A DNA stretch of 64,000 nt from Bacteroidota bacterium (GTDB lineage Bacteria > Bacteroidota > Bacteroidia > B-17B0 > Aurantibacillaceae): the NCBI GenBank assembly GCA_016711805.1, contig JADJSH010000017.1, forward strand, positions 42,732 through 106,731, written 5' to 3'. The notes under the pieces are model-generated. The model was not told the DNA's origin. It searched no databases and saw nothing but the letters and a program-made list of their open reading frames with translations. Each line of letters begins with the position of its first letter. Position 1 is the first letter of the stretch. Of the stretch, positions 43,599 to 54,170 are shown in pieces. A program made the position numbers and the translations under genes.

Positions 43599-44078
43599 AT
43601 GGATAGTACCGACGTTTTACAATTCATTTCTGCTGCACTAGCTTGTACTATTTCCTTGTCAAAAATTGGGATCCCTACGGTTATTGCAATTTATAAATCT
43701 AATTACCTATTAGCCTTAGTAAGCAGCTGTACTGGCGCTGTTTTTGGATCTGTTTTGTTTACTTATTTATTTGCTGGGATTTTAAAATGGTGGGATAAAG
43801 TAAAAGAAAAGATGTTTTCATCAAAACATCCTAAAAAAATATTTACCAAATTTAATCGTAGAGTCATCAGAATTAAACATCGCTTTGGTTTAAAAGGTAT
43901 TGCCATTCTCACTCCTATTTTCTTATCAATACCAATTGGTGCTTTTTTAGCGGAACGTTTTTACAAAGACAAGAAAAAAGTAATTATTTATTTAAGCATT
44001 TCTGCCATTTCATGGTGCTTTGTATTGTACTTTATTTATTTGTTTTTTTACGATACGTTTAGGGCTTGGTTTGCTTAA
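43599..44078 (+). CDS. Integral membrane protein of unknown function
   Basis: 159 aa with four hydrophobic segments: about 7-30, 38-62, 100-120 and 128-152, and a basic cytoplasmic loop (KMFSSKHPKKIFTKFNRRVIRIKHR) in between. FGLKGIAILTPIFLSIPIGAFLAERF is reminiscent of the small multidrug-export/DedA-like fold, but I cannot assign a family. 29 bp after upp, perhaps co-transcribed. Confidence 0.7.
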   Translation: MDSTDVLQFISAALACTISLSKIGIPTVIAIYKSNYLLALVSSCTGAVFGSVLFTYLFAGILKWWDKVKEKMFSSKHPKKIFTKFNRRVIRIKHRFGLKGIAILTPIFLSIPIGAFLAERFYKDKKKVIIYLSISAISWCFVLYFIYLFFYDTFRAWFA

Positions 44079-44088
44079 CAATAAAATT

Positions 44089-44204
44089 GGAACGCGGATA
44101 AAACGGATTTAACTGATTAACACCGGTTTTATTTTTTGCATATCAACAAATTAATCGTTTTAAAAATCCGCGAAAATCCAAATAATCCGTTCCATCAGTG
44201 TTCC
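44089..44204. repeat. Inverted-repeat element (GGAACGCGGAT type)
   Basis: Begins GGAACGCGGATAAAACGGAT and ends AATCCGTTCCATCAGTGTTCC, with ACGGAT/ATCCGT and CGCGGAT/ATCCGCG arms in reverse orientation. 116 bp between convergent genes. Similar GAACGCGGATTA...TAATCCGCGTTC repeats are widespread in Bacteroidota; no second copy in the window. Confidence 0.6.
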
Positions 44205-44211
44205 TATCAAA

Positions 44212-45192
44212 CTACAACTTCACAAACTTCATTTGCTTTTGTTGTCCTTCTGAGGAAATCGTTAAAAAATAAACTCCTGATTTTAAATTGTTAATTTCTA
44301 TAAAAGTTGTATTGGATTTATTTTCTGACTTCAAAACAACTTCACCCATCAAATTGATTACTTCCACAGAATAATTGGTTGATGGTAAATTAACATACAA
44401 CATATCCGTTGCAGGATTTGGATAAATGGAAATATTCCTTAATTCCAATTCATTAATCCCAACAGCTTGTTGATGAATCACTCCTACCGCGTCTAAATCA
44501 AATCCTCCATTTCCCCAACCAGTTGGCCAAGGGTCGTTTATTTTATGGTTATTCGCATCTCTACTACAATATTGATTTTGAATAGAACCAACCACATCAA
44601 TCACTTTTACATGAGTAATAGATTGCTTATTTAATAAAGCATCATTGGCTATATCGGCCAAATCAAAAGGAGTTCCATACTCTGCTCTATATTTACCAGC
44701 TAAGTTATGTAATTTAGAGGCATCTGTTAAACCAAAACCATCTGTTTGAGTTGTTGTATCTGTATTACTAATTGCAGGAAATCTAAAAAAGTGAATGCCG
44801 TCGCTACTCACTTCTACAAAGGCTAATTCTAAAAATAAATCATCAAACCCATTTTCGAATACTGCAAAATCTGGTCCATTTCCATCCAAAATTGGACTTG
44901 AGAATTCAAGAATAGCAACACCGCCATCTCCTAAACTAACCACGCCATTAGTGCCTGCTTGGCCAATAGCCAAAGAACTATCTCCAACATTAGTATAACC
45001 TAAACTTTGATTGGATATGTCTTGAAAACCTCTTGTAACATGACATTTATTAGCCCAAGCAACAAAAGCTGAACTATCCTTATACATGGCTGTATTTCCT
45101 TCGTGACCAACAGGCGGGGCAAATTGCGCATTTATAGGGGTATAACAAAAAAGCAAACTTACACAAGCGCTAACAATAAAATGAAATTTCAT
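44212..45192 (-). CDS. T9SS-exported surface protein under cobalamin riboswitch control
   Basis: 326 aa. Signal peptide (ends YTPINAQ), a beta-rich domain (about 25-235) with GGVAILEFSSPILDGNGPDFAVFENGF, VEVSSDGIHFFRFP, NLAGKYRAEYGTPFDLADI and GNGGFDLDAVGVI, then a T9SS type A domain (ISIYPNPATDMLYV...SGVYFLTISSEG...MKFVKL). Proteins with this central domain occur beside btuB-type receptors in Bacteroidota. The riboswitch directly upstream (45252-45446) ties it to vitamin B12, so an extracellular corrinoid-binding or corrinoid-delivery role, like BtuG/BtuH lipoproteins of Bacteroides, is a reasonable inference. Confidence 0.9.
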   Translation of the reverse strand: MKFHFIVSACVSLLFCYTPINAQFAPPVGHEGNTAMYKDSSAFVAWANKCHVTRGFQDISNQSLGYTNVGDSSLAIGQAGTNGVVSLGDGGVAILEFSSPILDGNGPDFAVFENGFDDLFLELAFVEVSSDGIHFFRFPAISNTDTTTQTDGFGLTDASKLHNLAGKYRAEYGTPFDLADIANDALLNKQSITHVKVIDVVGSIQNQYCSRDANNHKINDPWPTGWGNGGFDLDAVGVIHQQAVGINELELRNISIYPNPATDMLYVNLPSTNYSVEVINLMGEVVLKSENKSNTTFIEINNLKSGVYFLTISSEGQQKQMKFVKL

Positions 45193-45251
45193 TCAAATGG
45201 TTACAATGTCTTTATGAATCCTTTTCCCGGAATTCTAAACATCGATTTATT

Positions 45252-45446
45252 GGGAGGTCTTCTGACTTGTTCTAATTATACACCTTCCCATTCAAAATTG
45301 ATGTCAGGCTGAGGAGTCGAAGCCTTTGCAATTATAATAAACAGTGGTTATTGTATAACCTAAATAAGAACTTACAGCTGCGGGTACAGTCTTGGATTTT
45401 CACCAAATTCCCTTTTCCAACGAGGCAAATATAAGAAAAGAACCTC
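45252..45446 (-). promoter_or_regulatory. Cobalamin (B12) riboswitch
   Basis: On the minus strand the core GGGAATTTGGTGAAAATCC, then AAGACTGTACCCGCAGCTGT (plus coordinates 45371-45412) matches the cobalamin aptamer consensus nearly base for base. A second GGGAAGG segment and the B12 box AAGTCAGAAGACCTCCC (about 45252-45268) follow at the right distance. It ends about 60 nt before the start codon of the T9SS protein gene, so it should repress that gene when B12 is plentiful. A dispersed repeat copy lies within its variable arm. It fills most of the 343-bp gap before lon. Confidence 0.92.
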
Positions 45447-45562
45447 AAAAAAAAAAAATATATCCTGCCACAAAGTCCTAAAACACCAATGGCATAATAA
45501 TCGTATATTGTATACCACAATAATGACTAATTACTATGATTTTCTTTAAAGATTCAGATAAA

Positions 45563-47954
45563 ATGCCCTTTGAACCAATGATTGACGAGGATAGCGATTT
45601 CATTCCTTTACTTTCGGCAGAAGATGAGGACAATATGCACGCCGAAAAAATACCCGAAATACTGTCAATTTTACCGTTACGTAATACTGTTTTATTCCCA
45701 GGTGTGGTTATTCCTATTACTGTTGGTAGAGATAAGTCTATTAACCTTATAAAAGACGCCTACAAAGGCGATAAAACCATTGGCGTAGTTACTCAAAAAA
45801 ACGATGGTATTGAAGATCCTCAACCCGAGGATTTACATAACGTTGGAACCGTAGCTCAAATTATAAAAATGTTACGTATGCCTGATGGAAATACGACTGT
45901 TATTATCCAAGGTAAAAAGCGTTTCCGCATCAAAGAATTCACTCAAAATGAACCTTACTATAAAGCTAAAACTCAGCGATTTGAAGAAACTCGTCCAGAA
46001 AAAGGCGACGAAGAATTTCAAGCCATTGTTTCTACCTTAAAAGATACCGGCCATACAAATTATTCAAAAATCACAACACATTCCTACAGAAGCTGGTTTT
46101 GCTTTAAATAATATTGAGAGCCAAAATTTTATGGTGAATTTTATTTCATCAAACATGAATGCCAGCTCTGCTGAGAAACAACAGATGTTAGAAGTTCCTA
46201 GTTTAAAAGATAGAGCAACCATGGTGTTGACCCATTTAACAAAGGATTTACAGATGTTGGAGCTAAAAAACCAAATTCAAGATAAAGTAAAAGTTGATTT
46301 AGATAAACAACAACGTGATTATTTTTTACACCAACAAATCAAAACTATTCAGGAAGAGTTAGGTGAAAAAAGCCATGAACAAGATTTTGAAGAGTTAAGA
46401 GAAAAAGCTAAAACTAAAAAATGGAGTAAAGAAATTGGTGATATTTTTGACAAGCAAATGAGCAAATTATCACGTATGAATCCTAATTCACCTGAATTTG
46501 GCATTCAAACCAATTACTTGGAACTATTACTAGATTTACCTTGGAACGAATTTACTATTGATAATTTCGATTTAAAACATGCAGAGGCTACTTTAAATGA
46601 AGACCATTTTGGTTTAGAAAAAGTAAAAGAACGTATCCTTGAACATTTAGCTGTTTTAAAATTAAAAGGTGATTTAAAAGCCCCTATTTTATGTTTATAC
46701 GGGCCTCCAGGAGTTGGTAAAACATCTTTAGGAAAAAGTATTGCCAAAGCCTTAAACCGCAAATACATTCGTATGAGCTTAGGTGGTTTAAAAGATGAAA
46801 GCGAAATTCGTGGACATCGTAAAACATATATTGGCGCTATGCCAGGACGTATTTTACAAAACTTAAAAAAGGTACAATCTTCTAACCCTGTTTTTATTTT
46901 AGATGAGATTGATAAAGTAGGAAGTGATTATCATGGGGACCCATCCTCTGCCCTATTAGAAGTTTTAGATCCAGAACAAAATTCGACGTTCTATGATAAT
47001 TTTTTAGAGAACGATTTCGATTTAAGTAAAGTATTATTTATTGCCACTTGCAATAATTTAGCAACCATACAACCTGCTTTACGCGACCGTATGGAAATTA
47101 TTGACGTGAGTGGTTATACCGTTGAAGAGAAAATTGAAATTGCCAAACAACATTTGTTACCAAAACAAATTGAAGAAAACGGTTTAAAAAAATCTCAATT
47201 AAAATTAACGGATAAGCAATTAGAATTCGTTATTGAAAATTACACAGCCGAAAGCGGAGTTCGTAATTTAGAAAAACGTATTTCTAAAATTGCACGTTAT
47301 GTAGCAGTGCATGTGGTTAAAGAAGAAACCTTACCGAAAATATCAGAAGAAGTCATTGCTAAAATATTGGGGCCTTCGCACGAAAAGGCTAAATACCAAG
47401 GTAATGATGTGGCTGGTGTGGTTACTGGTTTAGCTTGGACACAAGTTGGAGGCGATATTTTATTTATTGAAACTTCTTTATCTAAAGGAAAAGGCGCTAA
47501 ATTAACCTTAACAGGAAATTTAGGTGATGTGATGAAAGAAAGTGCAACATTAGCCTTAGAGTTTATAAAAGCACATAATGAGGAATTAAATATTGATTCA
47601 GAAACCTTTGAAAATTACAACATACATGTTCATGTACCCGAAGGCGCCACACCTAAAGATGGTCCAAGTGCCGGTATTGCTATGTTAACCTCTATTACTT
47701 CTGCTTTAACCAAACGTAAAGTAAAAAAACATTTAGCCATGACTGGCGAAATTACCCTACGAGGAAAAGTATTACCTGTTGGCGGAATAAAAGAAAAAAT
47801 ATTAGCTGCAAAGCGTGCTGGTATTAAAGAAATTATTTTGTGTGCAGATAATAAAAAAGATGTTGATGATATTAAAGCAGATTATTTAAAAGGTTTAACT
47901 TTTAAATATGTCAATCAAATGACAGAGGTATTGCAATTAGCTTTGTTGAAGTAA
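45563..47954 (+). CDS. lon: Lon ATP-dependent protease (frameshifted in this sequence)
   Basis: About 796 aa from the ATG at 45563 (an ATG 9 codons earlier, 45536, is also possible). One extra G at 46049-46050 splits it; removing it joins STLKDTAIQIIQKSQHIPTE. N-domain (LPLRNTVLFPGVVIPITVGR), coiled coil, AAA+ module with Walker A GPPGVGKTSLGKS and Walker B FILDEIDKVG, and a protease domain with catalytic Ser in KDGPSAGIAML and Lys in IKEKILAAKRAGI. Degrades damaged and regulatory proteins. Terminator directly behind. Confidence 0.95.
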
Positions 47955-47972
47955 TTATTAATTAAATCCAAT

Positions 47973-48006
47973 AAAAAAGCCCTTACTTTTTAGTAAGGGC
48001 TTTTTT
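47973..48006. terminator. Bidirectional intrinsic terminator after lon
   Basis: Perfect 15-bp stem AAAAAAGCCCTTACT / AGTAAGGGCTTTTTT with TTTT loop between convergent lon and the endonuclease gene. Confidence 0.9.
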
Positions 48007-48022
48007 ATATTATTAATATTAA

Positions 48023-50332
48023 TTATTGTATAATTAGCTTACGAGTAATTTTCTCATTCTTATAATGAAGGTTTACAAAGTAAACGCCACTATTTAATTT
48101 AAGATCATTCACAACCACATTATTAAACCCATTAATCACGTCAACATCTCTTTTATAAACGCTTCTTCCAGTTACGTCCATAATGTCTAAGTTAAATTTC
48201 TCGGCTACTTTAGCGTCAATCATTAAATAAAACTCGTTAGATGTTGGGTTTGGAGCTAACACATATTCGAAATGCGTAGCCACGTTTTCTTTAATACCAA
48301 CAGCAACATAACAAGGTGAGTTAATACCTGTAGTATATGTTGGAGCAGAAATATAAGTCATATTACTAAAATCAATATAACAAGCATAACGCACACTATC
48401 AATAAATGGATTACGATTACCCTGTAACGAATCTAAAAAGTCGTTACGCGAAATTTCATAAGAATCTGGTAAATCTTGGAAATGCCATTTCTTTAAAACA
48501 TTTTGATCTTGACCCCAGGTAATAGTTGCACTAATCGGGTCTTTTAATTTCCAGTTTTTAGCCACTCCATCTGCTCCTAATTGTCCATTATAACAAGTAG
48601 CCATATACATAATAGCTCTAGCAAAATCTCCTTTGTGGGATGCTCTTGGTTCAAAGACTGTGTGACCTAAAGCATCTTGCCCTCTTTTTGATTGCAAAAA
48701 AGAACTTTGTACTGCAACGATTTCGCCCATAGGAAAATTACTACGTATTGCATTTACGTCATCTTGGTTAGTTGGGAATAAATGATGCTGATCATTGAAT
48801 TCTTTTCTCTCTACATTATTTGGTGCAGCACCTGTACCATCCGCTGGATTTGTAGGCATCCACTGATGACAATAACTATGTTCGCGACTGATGTATGAAA
48901 AATCAAATGGTTCGGTATAAACATAATTTTCACTACTATATACACAAGTCACTACTTTTTGTCCAGCACTTGTATCACGCGCTGTAAATAATTTAATCAT
49001 CGTTTCATCATAATTACCATAAAATATAGATGTATGAGGATAAATTTGCGCAGATAATGCTGTTAAAAAATTTGAGTTATTTACGTTTAAAGACGTGTAT
49101 TCTGATACAGGTTGCATGGTTGCTAAAGCTGTGAACCCACCAGTTAAAGGACTTGTAGTTAAATAATTAGTAAATGCGCCTGAACCATTATAAGAGAAAA
49201 TCGCTAATTCATATGGTAAACCAGCATAAATATTACTTAAACCAACTGTTGTACCATTACCTGCATAAATAACTTTGCTTGTACCAATTGCATCTCCAAC
49301 TTTATACCAAGTTCCATCAACAGGCACATCAGTAATTGTAGAATTACTTTGTTTTTTAAGAATTAAATAGCCGTCAGGGCTACCTGCTGCTGCATTAAAT
49401 GCTGAAGAAGCACGATATGATTTAATATTTGAAAAAGTTAAGTTAGATGCTTGCGCTGTTGGTTGAGAAGCAAAGCTTCCACCGATACCATTTAAATTAA
49501 TCACATAAGCACTTTCGTTAGCATCATCGTTATTGATGGTTAAAACAGCCGAGCGCGAACCCGATGCTGATGGATTAAACGCCAACGTTAATGCTGTATT
49601 TGAAGAAGGGTTTACAAAAGTTGGTGCAACAGGTGCAGTTACTGTGTAGTCTGCGGCAGCAGAACCACTTAATGCAAATGAATTAATGTTTAATGAAGAT
49701 ACACTTCCTAAATTTTCGATAGAAAATGTTACCGTTATAGGTGTCCCAACTGCAGAATTAAACAAGGCTGAATTACCTCCAGATAAAATAGTATTACCTG
49801 TTTGTTTCACGTTTATTTCCTGCGCTGTAACTGCCGCAGCAGCAATATTAATTTCATCTACACCAAGATTGTGACCAGAAACTTTATTAGTTAAAATCCA
49901 TTTTAAATAACGTGAGTTTGCATTTGGAGTTACTGTAAAATTTGAATATCCAGTGCTGCTGATTGCTGCATTTGTTAATACAGTTAAATCTGTCCAAGTT
50001 GAACCATTTGTTGACTCTTGTAATTTAAAAGTACCCTGCCAAGTCCCTCCTGTATTCCAACCTTTTAAGTAATAACTAACTACTCCCATTGCATCTGCAG
50101 TATTAACTTGCACATACTCGTTTGCTATATCTATTCTTCCAGCCAAGCCAACTTGTCCTGTAGCGTATGTAAAAGAACCACCTATGTTAGTTGACCATCC
50201 ATTTGAGCATGGTGTAAAGCTTGCAGCAGAAATAAAATTCTCAAAATTATATCCAACAGGCAAAGGACATTGTGCATTTGCTGTAGCAAAACCTAATCCA
50301 AAGATTGCTGCAAATAGTTTAATTTGTTTCAT
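48023..50332 (-). CDS. Secreted endonuclease I family nuclease with T9SS type A sorting domain
   Basis: 769 aa. Signal peptide (MKQIKLFAAIFGLGFATANA), a discoidin/jelly-roll-like segment (about 25-165), a choice-of-anchor D domain (about 170-285), an Fn3-like segment, then an EndA/NucM nuclease domain (about 415-660). Its catalytic REHSYCHQWMP and NDQHHLFPTNQDDVNAIRSN stretches carry the His/Asn metal-site pattern of the family. The end (YVLAPNPTSNEFYLM...SGVYFVNLHYKNEKITRKLI) is the T9SS type A domain. Likely cleaves extracellular DNA/RNA. Last gene of an operon with a TonB receptor and a lamin-tail protein. Confidence 0.92.
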   Translation of the reverse strand: MKQIKLFAAIFGLGFATANAQCPLPVGYNFENFISAASFTPCSNGWSTNIGGSFTYATGQVGLAGRIDIANEYVQVNTADAMGVVSYYLKGWNTGGTWQGTFKLQESTNGSTWTDLTVLTNAAISSTGYSNFTVTPNANSRYLKWILTNKVSGHNLGVDEINIAAAAVTAQEINVKQTGNTILSGGNSALFNSAVGTPITVTFSIENLGSVSSLNINSFALSGSAAADYTVTAPVAPTFVNPSSNTALTLAFNPSASGSRSAVLTINNDDANESAYVINLNGIGGSFASQPTAQASNLTFSNIKSYRASSAFNAAAGSPDGYLILKKQSNSTITDVPVDGTWYKVGDAIGTSKVIYAGNGTTVGLSNIYAGLPYELAIFSYNGSGAFTNYLTTSPLTGGFTALATMQPVSEYTSLNVNNSNFLTALSAQIYPHTSIFYGNYDETMIKLFTARDTSAGQKVVTCVYSSENYVYTEPFDFSYISREHSYCHQWMPTNPADGTGAAPNNVERKEFNDQHHLFPTNQDDVNAIRSNFPMGEIVAVQSSFLQSKRGQDALGHTVFEPRASHKGDFARAIMYMATCYNGQLGADGVAKNWKLKDPISATITWGQDQNVLKKWHFQDLPDSYEISRNDFLDSLQGNRNPFIDSVRYACYIDFSNMTYISAPTYTTGINSPCYVAVGIKENVATHFEYVLAPNPTSNEFYLMIDAKVAEKFNLDIMDVTGRSVYKRDVDVINGFNNVVVNDLKLNSGVYFVNLHYKNEKITRKLIIQ

Positions 50333-50356
50333 GTTATTTAATTTTAGTAATCGTTT

Positions 50357-52881
50357 TTAAAAAGTTAATTTAGTTCCAAAAATATAAGTTCTGCCAGTTC
50401 CAAAAAACACTGTTGCATTGGTGGCACCAAAACCAGTTCCATTTGCATTATTCCTGCCATCATTAATATACATGGTATTTAAAAGATTATTACAAGTTCC
50501 GTAAATATTTAATTTAAAAGCTCCAAAAGGAATCTCATACCCTAAATTTAAATCCATTAAGTAATATGATGGCATTTTCCAACTATCTCTATCTTTATTA
50601 AGATCCGTTAAAGTTAATGGGTCAAAATTTGAATAGTTTCTTCCAAAATAAGTAAAACGAGGTTTAATGTAAAAACCTTTAAAAGGCATATATCTTAGTG
50701 CAGCTCCAACTTGGGTTTGTGCCGCATCAGAAACATGAACACCTTTAGCAGAGAAAGAAATAGTATCTAAAGGAATATCGTTTCCGTCTAACAAATACAC
50801 TGTACTCGCAGATGTATAAGCCCAATCTGCAAAAGAAAATAAGGCTTCAACTTCTAATTGTTTAACTAATTTATAAGTACCATCAAACTCAATTCCTGTG
50901 TAACGAGAATTTAATCCATTGATATTAAAAGATAATAAATTTGGACCGACATTACTTCTAGTTAGTTGCTTATTTTTTCCATAACGTGTAATACACATTT
51001 ACATTAGCATAAAAAGAAGGTTGTTTCAATCCGTAACCAATTTCAAAAGATTCTATTTCTTGATTTTTAACGTCTTTGTATTCTCTATTATTTGCATCGT
51101 AAATATTATTAAGTTTTGGAGCTACACTCATGTAACCTAAATTAACAAACACATTATGATGATCGTTTAAATTATAGTTAGCACCTCCTTTAAATGTATA
51201 ATTTGGGAACCATTTAAATCCACGAGAAGCATAACGAGCCTCGTCTGAGTTATTGTAATAGTAAGTTCCATTGTATAAAACTGAATCTGCATAACCTACA
51301 GCCGTATAAAGTATTGTATCAGCTAAAACTATGTCCTTCTTTTTAAAATAATCTACCCTTTTAAATCCTGTGTATCCACCATTCAATGTGATAAAAGCAC
51401 TTAGTTTATCTTTTTTATACTCACCTTGCAAAAATAAACCACCCCATTTTACAGTGGCATCAAAATTTCTAACAATTTTATCGCCGCTATATCTTGCATA
51501 ATTTTTTATCAAAAATGGGTTTTCGTTTTTATCGGAGTAATCCAAAATGTAATCTCCTCCAATTAAGTTATAAATTTTATCGTAATGAAACCCTTTATAA
51601 TAACGTAAATCAATACCAGACGTTAACGTAAAGGCTTTACTCATCTTAAATGTCAATGTTGACAATCCTCCATACCAATTATGATCGTTATTTTGACTCC
51701 TTAAATAGACACTTGAACGGTGTAGTGTTGTGCTTACTGAATTATTAATGTTAACTGAGTTAGAATTATAAATAGTTTGTACATCATTATATCCAGTTGT
51801 TGTATCTCTAAGTGGTGATGTGTTATTTGATCCATTCGTATATCTAGTTCCTCCACCTTTTCCAAGCGATGCATAAACAACAGTTGAAACAGTTACTTTG
51901 CTTGATGCTGTCCAAAAGTGGTTTAAATTAAATAATGGCTTATGATAAAAATTAACTCTTCAATACTAATAATATGTCTAGAATTTGGCATAAACTGCAC
52001 CTTAGCAAAATAGGAGTATGCATTTGTCCATGTTTGATCTGCCCAACCGTCTCCTGTTTTATAAGTACCTGCTAATGTAAATCCCCATTTATTATTAATC
52101 AATCCAGAGTTATAAGACATGGCCATTAAATTATGTCGATTATTTCCCCATTCCTTTTTTACAGTCAATTGTTGTTTTTGTTCAATACCATTAGTTATAA
52201 AGTTCATAGTTCCTCCAACAGAGGTTACTGCTAATTTCGAAGCGCCTAAACCACGTTGTATTTGCATACTCTTAGTAATATCTTTTAATCCATCCCAATT
52301 ACTCCAAAAACAGCTCCTGTTTCCATATCATTTACAGGGATACCATCTACTAAAACACCAATATTAGTTTGATCAAACCCTCTTATAGTAACACGAGAAT
52401 CTCCTGATCCTCCTCCACTACTCGAAGCATAAGCACCAGGTGTGGTGTTCGCTATCATACTAATATCTCTGCTACCTAGCTCTTCTTGAATTTTTGTAGC
52501 AGTTATAGAACTAAAAGCCACGGGAGTTTCTCTTATTTGAGCTATATTAGCAACAACTTCTACTTCATCTAAAACTGTATTTTCTAATTTAACATCAATT
52601 TTCTTATTTGAATATAACTTAATTTTTTGCGAATATTTTCTGTAACCTAGCATCGAAACTTCAATTGCATACTCTCCTTTTGGTAGTTTCAAAATAAAAT
52701 TACCATCTAAATCTGCAACAACTCCAACCCCTACTTTTGCTAGTACTGTAGCACCAATTAATCCTTCTCCTGTTTCCGAATCTTTTATTGACCCAGATAA
52801 AGTTACATTTAAGCTATCTTGAGCATTTGCAACAAATACAAAACAAATAAAAACAAATAATAAACTAGTTCTTTTTAACAT
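50357..52881 (-). CDS. TonB-dependent receptor (three frameshifts in this sequence)
   Basis: About 840 aa over four frames. Signal peptide, carboxypeptidase-regulatory-like domain (SGSIKDSETGEGLIGATVLAK), plug (TTPGAYASSSGGGSGDSRVT, IRGFDQTNIGVLVDGIPVND, RGLGASKLAVTSVGGTMNF) and the 22-strand barrel ending GTGRTYIFGTKLTF. Breaks: one A missing at 52306-52310, a one-base loss near 51940-51950, one extra T in 50973-50978. Between ISIE and NFYHKPLFNLNHFW a loop normal in homologues seems absent. No SusD partner. It sits between a lamin-tail protein and a secreted nuclease, so its cargo may be derived from nucleic acid; inferred. Confidence 0.9.
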
Positions 52882-52898
52882 ACACTTCTTTAAATGTA

Positions 52899-52924
52899 AA
52901 GGGCTGAGTATTTCATCAGCCCTT
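52899..52924 (-). terminator. Hairpin between lamin-tail and TonB receptor genes
   Basis: AAGGGCTGA / TCAGCCCTT stem with 8-nt loop; on the minus strand followed by a weak TTTACATTT tract. It may partly terminate, so that receptor and nuclease are made at a lower level than the lamin-tail protein. Confidence 0.6.
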
Positions 52925-52945
52925 AATGATTTTTAATAATTAGAA

Positions 52946-53860
52946 TTATTGAATGATAATTTTTTCAGTTTTTGTACCAATACTATTTTTGACTGTCGCA
53001 TAATATACACCACTAGTCAAATTTAAATTTCTTAAAACAACAGTTTTGTCATTAGAAGAAGAAACATAAACCACTTGTCCAACTGTATTATAAATTTTAA
53101 CCTCTTTAATGATATTATCGCTTACAAATGCAATTTCAGAACTATTTGATGGATTAGGGAATACTTTTAAGTAAACTGCTTTAGCATTTTCGTTAACACC
53201 AACTGGTTTACAATCACAGTCATGCCCATTTAATTTTGTCCAATTATCTCTTGGTAATGAATCCCACTCTAATTTAGGATTGAATGACCCAGGATTTGAC
53301 ATAACACCTACTTTAATGCCAGGTTTTCTTTGCATAGAGTGGTCTTTTGTCCACCATTTTCCAGTTGTTCCAATATACGGAGATACATCACTCCAAGCAG
53401 TTGCTGGTTGCTCACCTATTCTACCAAAAATATCAATAAGTTTATATGGATTAATACGAACTAATCCAATTGCATCATCCCCATTCATATATGTTGGAGC
53501 GCCATAAGCATGATCCAATTGATTTGCTAATGCCTGAAGAACTGGAGAACATGCTGGTGAAGATCCCGCTGTAGTAGTTTGTCCATTAACTAATACATGA
53601 ACTGAGTAAGAAACAATTGTTCCTACTAAATCAGTGCTATCGATATCATCAATAGGATTTGAAAAAGATGCTCCATTAGAAAATCTAATAAGTCTGTAAT
53701 TTGATAAATTAATATCACTTCCTGTTGGATTGTAAACCTCAATTGCTTTATTATTACCACTTCCTTCTACATATTCAGAAATAAATAACTCAGAACAATT
53801 TTGTGCTTTACCAACTAAAGCTAAAGTAATTAATGATAAACTAAGTAAAGTTTTTTTCAT
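52946..53860 (-). CDS. Secreted lamin-tail-domain protein with T9SS type A sorting domain
   Basis: 304 aa. Signal peptide (MKKTLLSLSLITLALVGKAQ), then LTD domain (about 22-200): ELFISEYVEGSGNNKAIEVYNPTG, DINLSNYRLIRFSNGA and NGDDAIGLVR. DIFGRIGEQPATAW and a conserved tail MQRKPGIKVG follow, which is typical where LTDs accompany extracellular nucleases. C-terminal T9SS type A domain (LKVFPNPSNSSEIAF...SGVYYATVKNSIG...EKIIIQ). It is the first gene of the operon. Probably a nucleic-acid or surface binding module; inferred. Confidence 0.92.
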   Translation of the reverse strand: MKKTLLSLSLITLALVGKAQNCSELFISEYVEGSGNNKAIEVYNPTGSDINLSNYRLIRFSNGASFSNPIDDIDSTDLVGTIVSYSVHVLVNGQTTTAGSSPACSPVLQALANQLDHAYGAPTYMNGDDAIGLVRINPYKLIDIFGRIGEQPATAWSDVSPYIGTTGKWWTKDHSMQRKPGIKVGVMSNPGSFNPKLEWDSLPRDNWTKLNGHDCDCKPVGVNENAKAVYLKVFPNPSNSSEIAFVSDNIIKEVKIYNTVGQVVYVSSSNDKTVVLRNLNLTSGVYYATVKNSIGTKTEKIIIQ

Positions 53861-54150
53861 GTTTTTGGGTTTAAATGTTTTTATTTTATGTGCTTAAGTG
53901 GTTTAAGGCGGATTACAGAATAGTTTTCCTCTTATAGGGTGGTCACTTTTTAGCGAAACAAAAATAAGACATTTTAAAACACCAGCAACCAATTGTGAAT
54001 AAAAATGACAATAAAGTAAGCTACATTTAACAATTAATTAAACCCAAAGGCACTTTTGCCCAATAATCCATTTTAAAACTATTTAACCCCCGAAATTTTC
54101 ATTTTTTAACGAATCAAAACGCCCTACTCCCACAATAAAAACTACATTTG
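53861..54150. promoter_or_regulatory. Divergent regulatory region with -7 element TACATTTG
   Basis: 310-bp AT-rich region between the divergent lamin-tail (minus) and TlpA-like (plus) genes. TACATTTG at 54143-54150 is an exact -7 match 20 nt before the plus-strand ATG. No ORF, repeat or other motif is supported. Confidence 0.5.
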
Positions 54151-54170
54151 CTAGTTAAATATCAAAAATA

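Noticed and set aside
45563..46150. Programmed frameshift in lon
   Set aside because: No slippery heptamer or downstream structure; the extra G is one of many similar indels, and Lon needs both halves.
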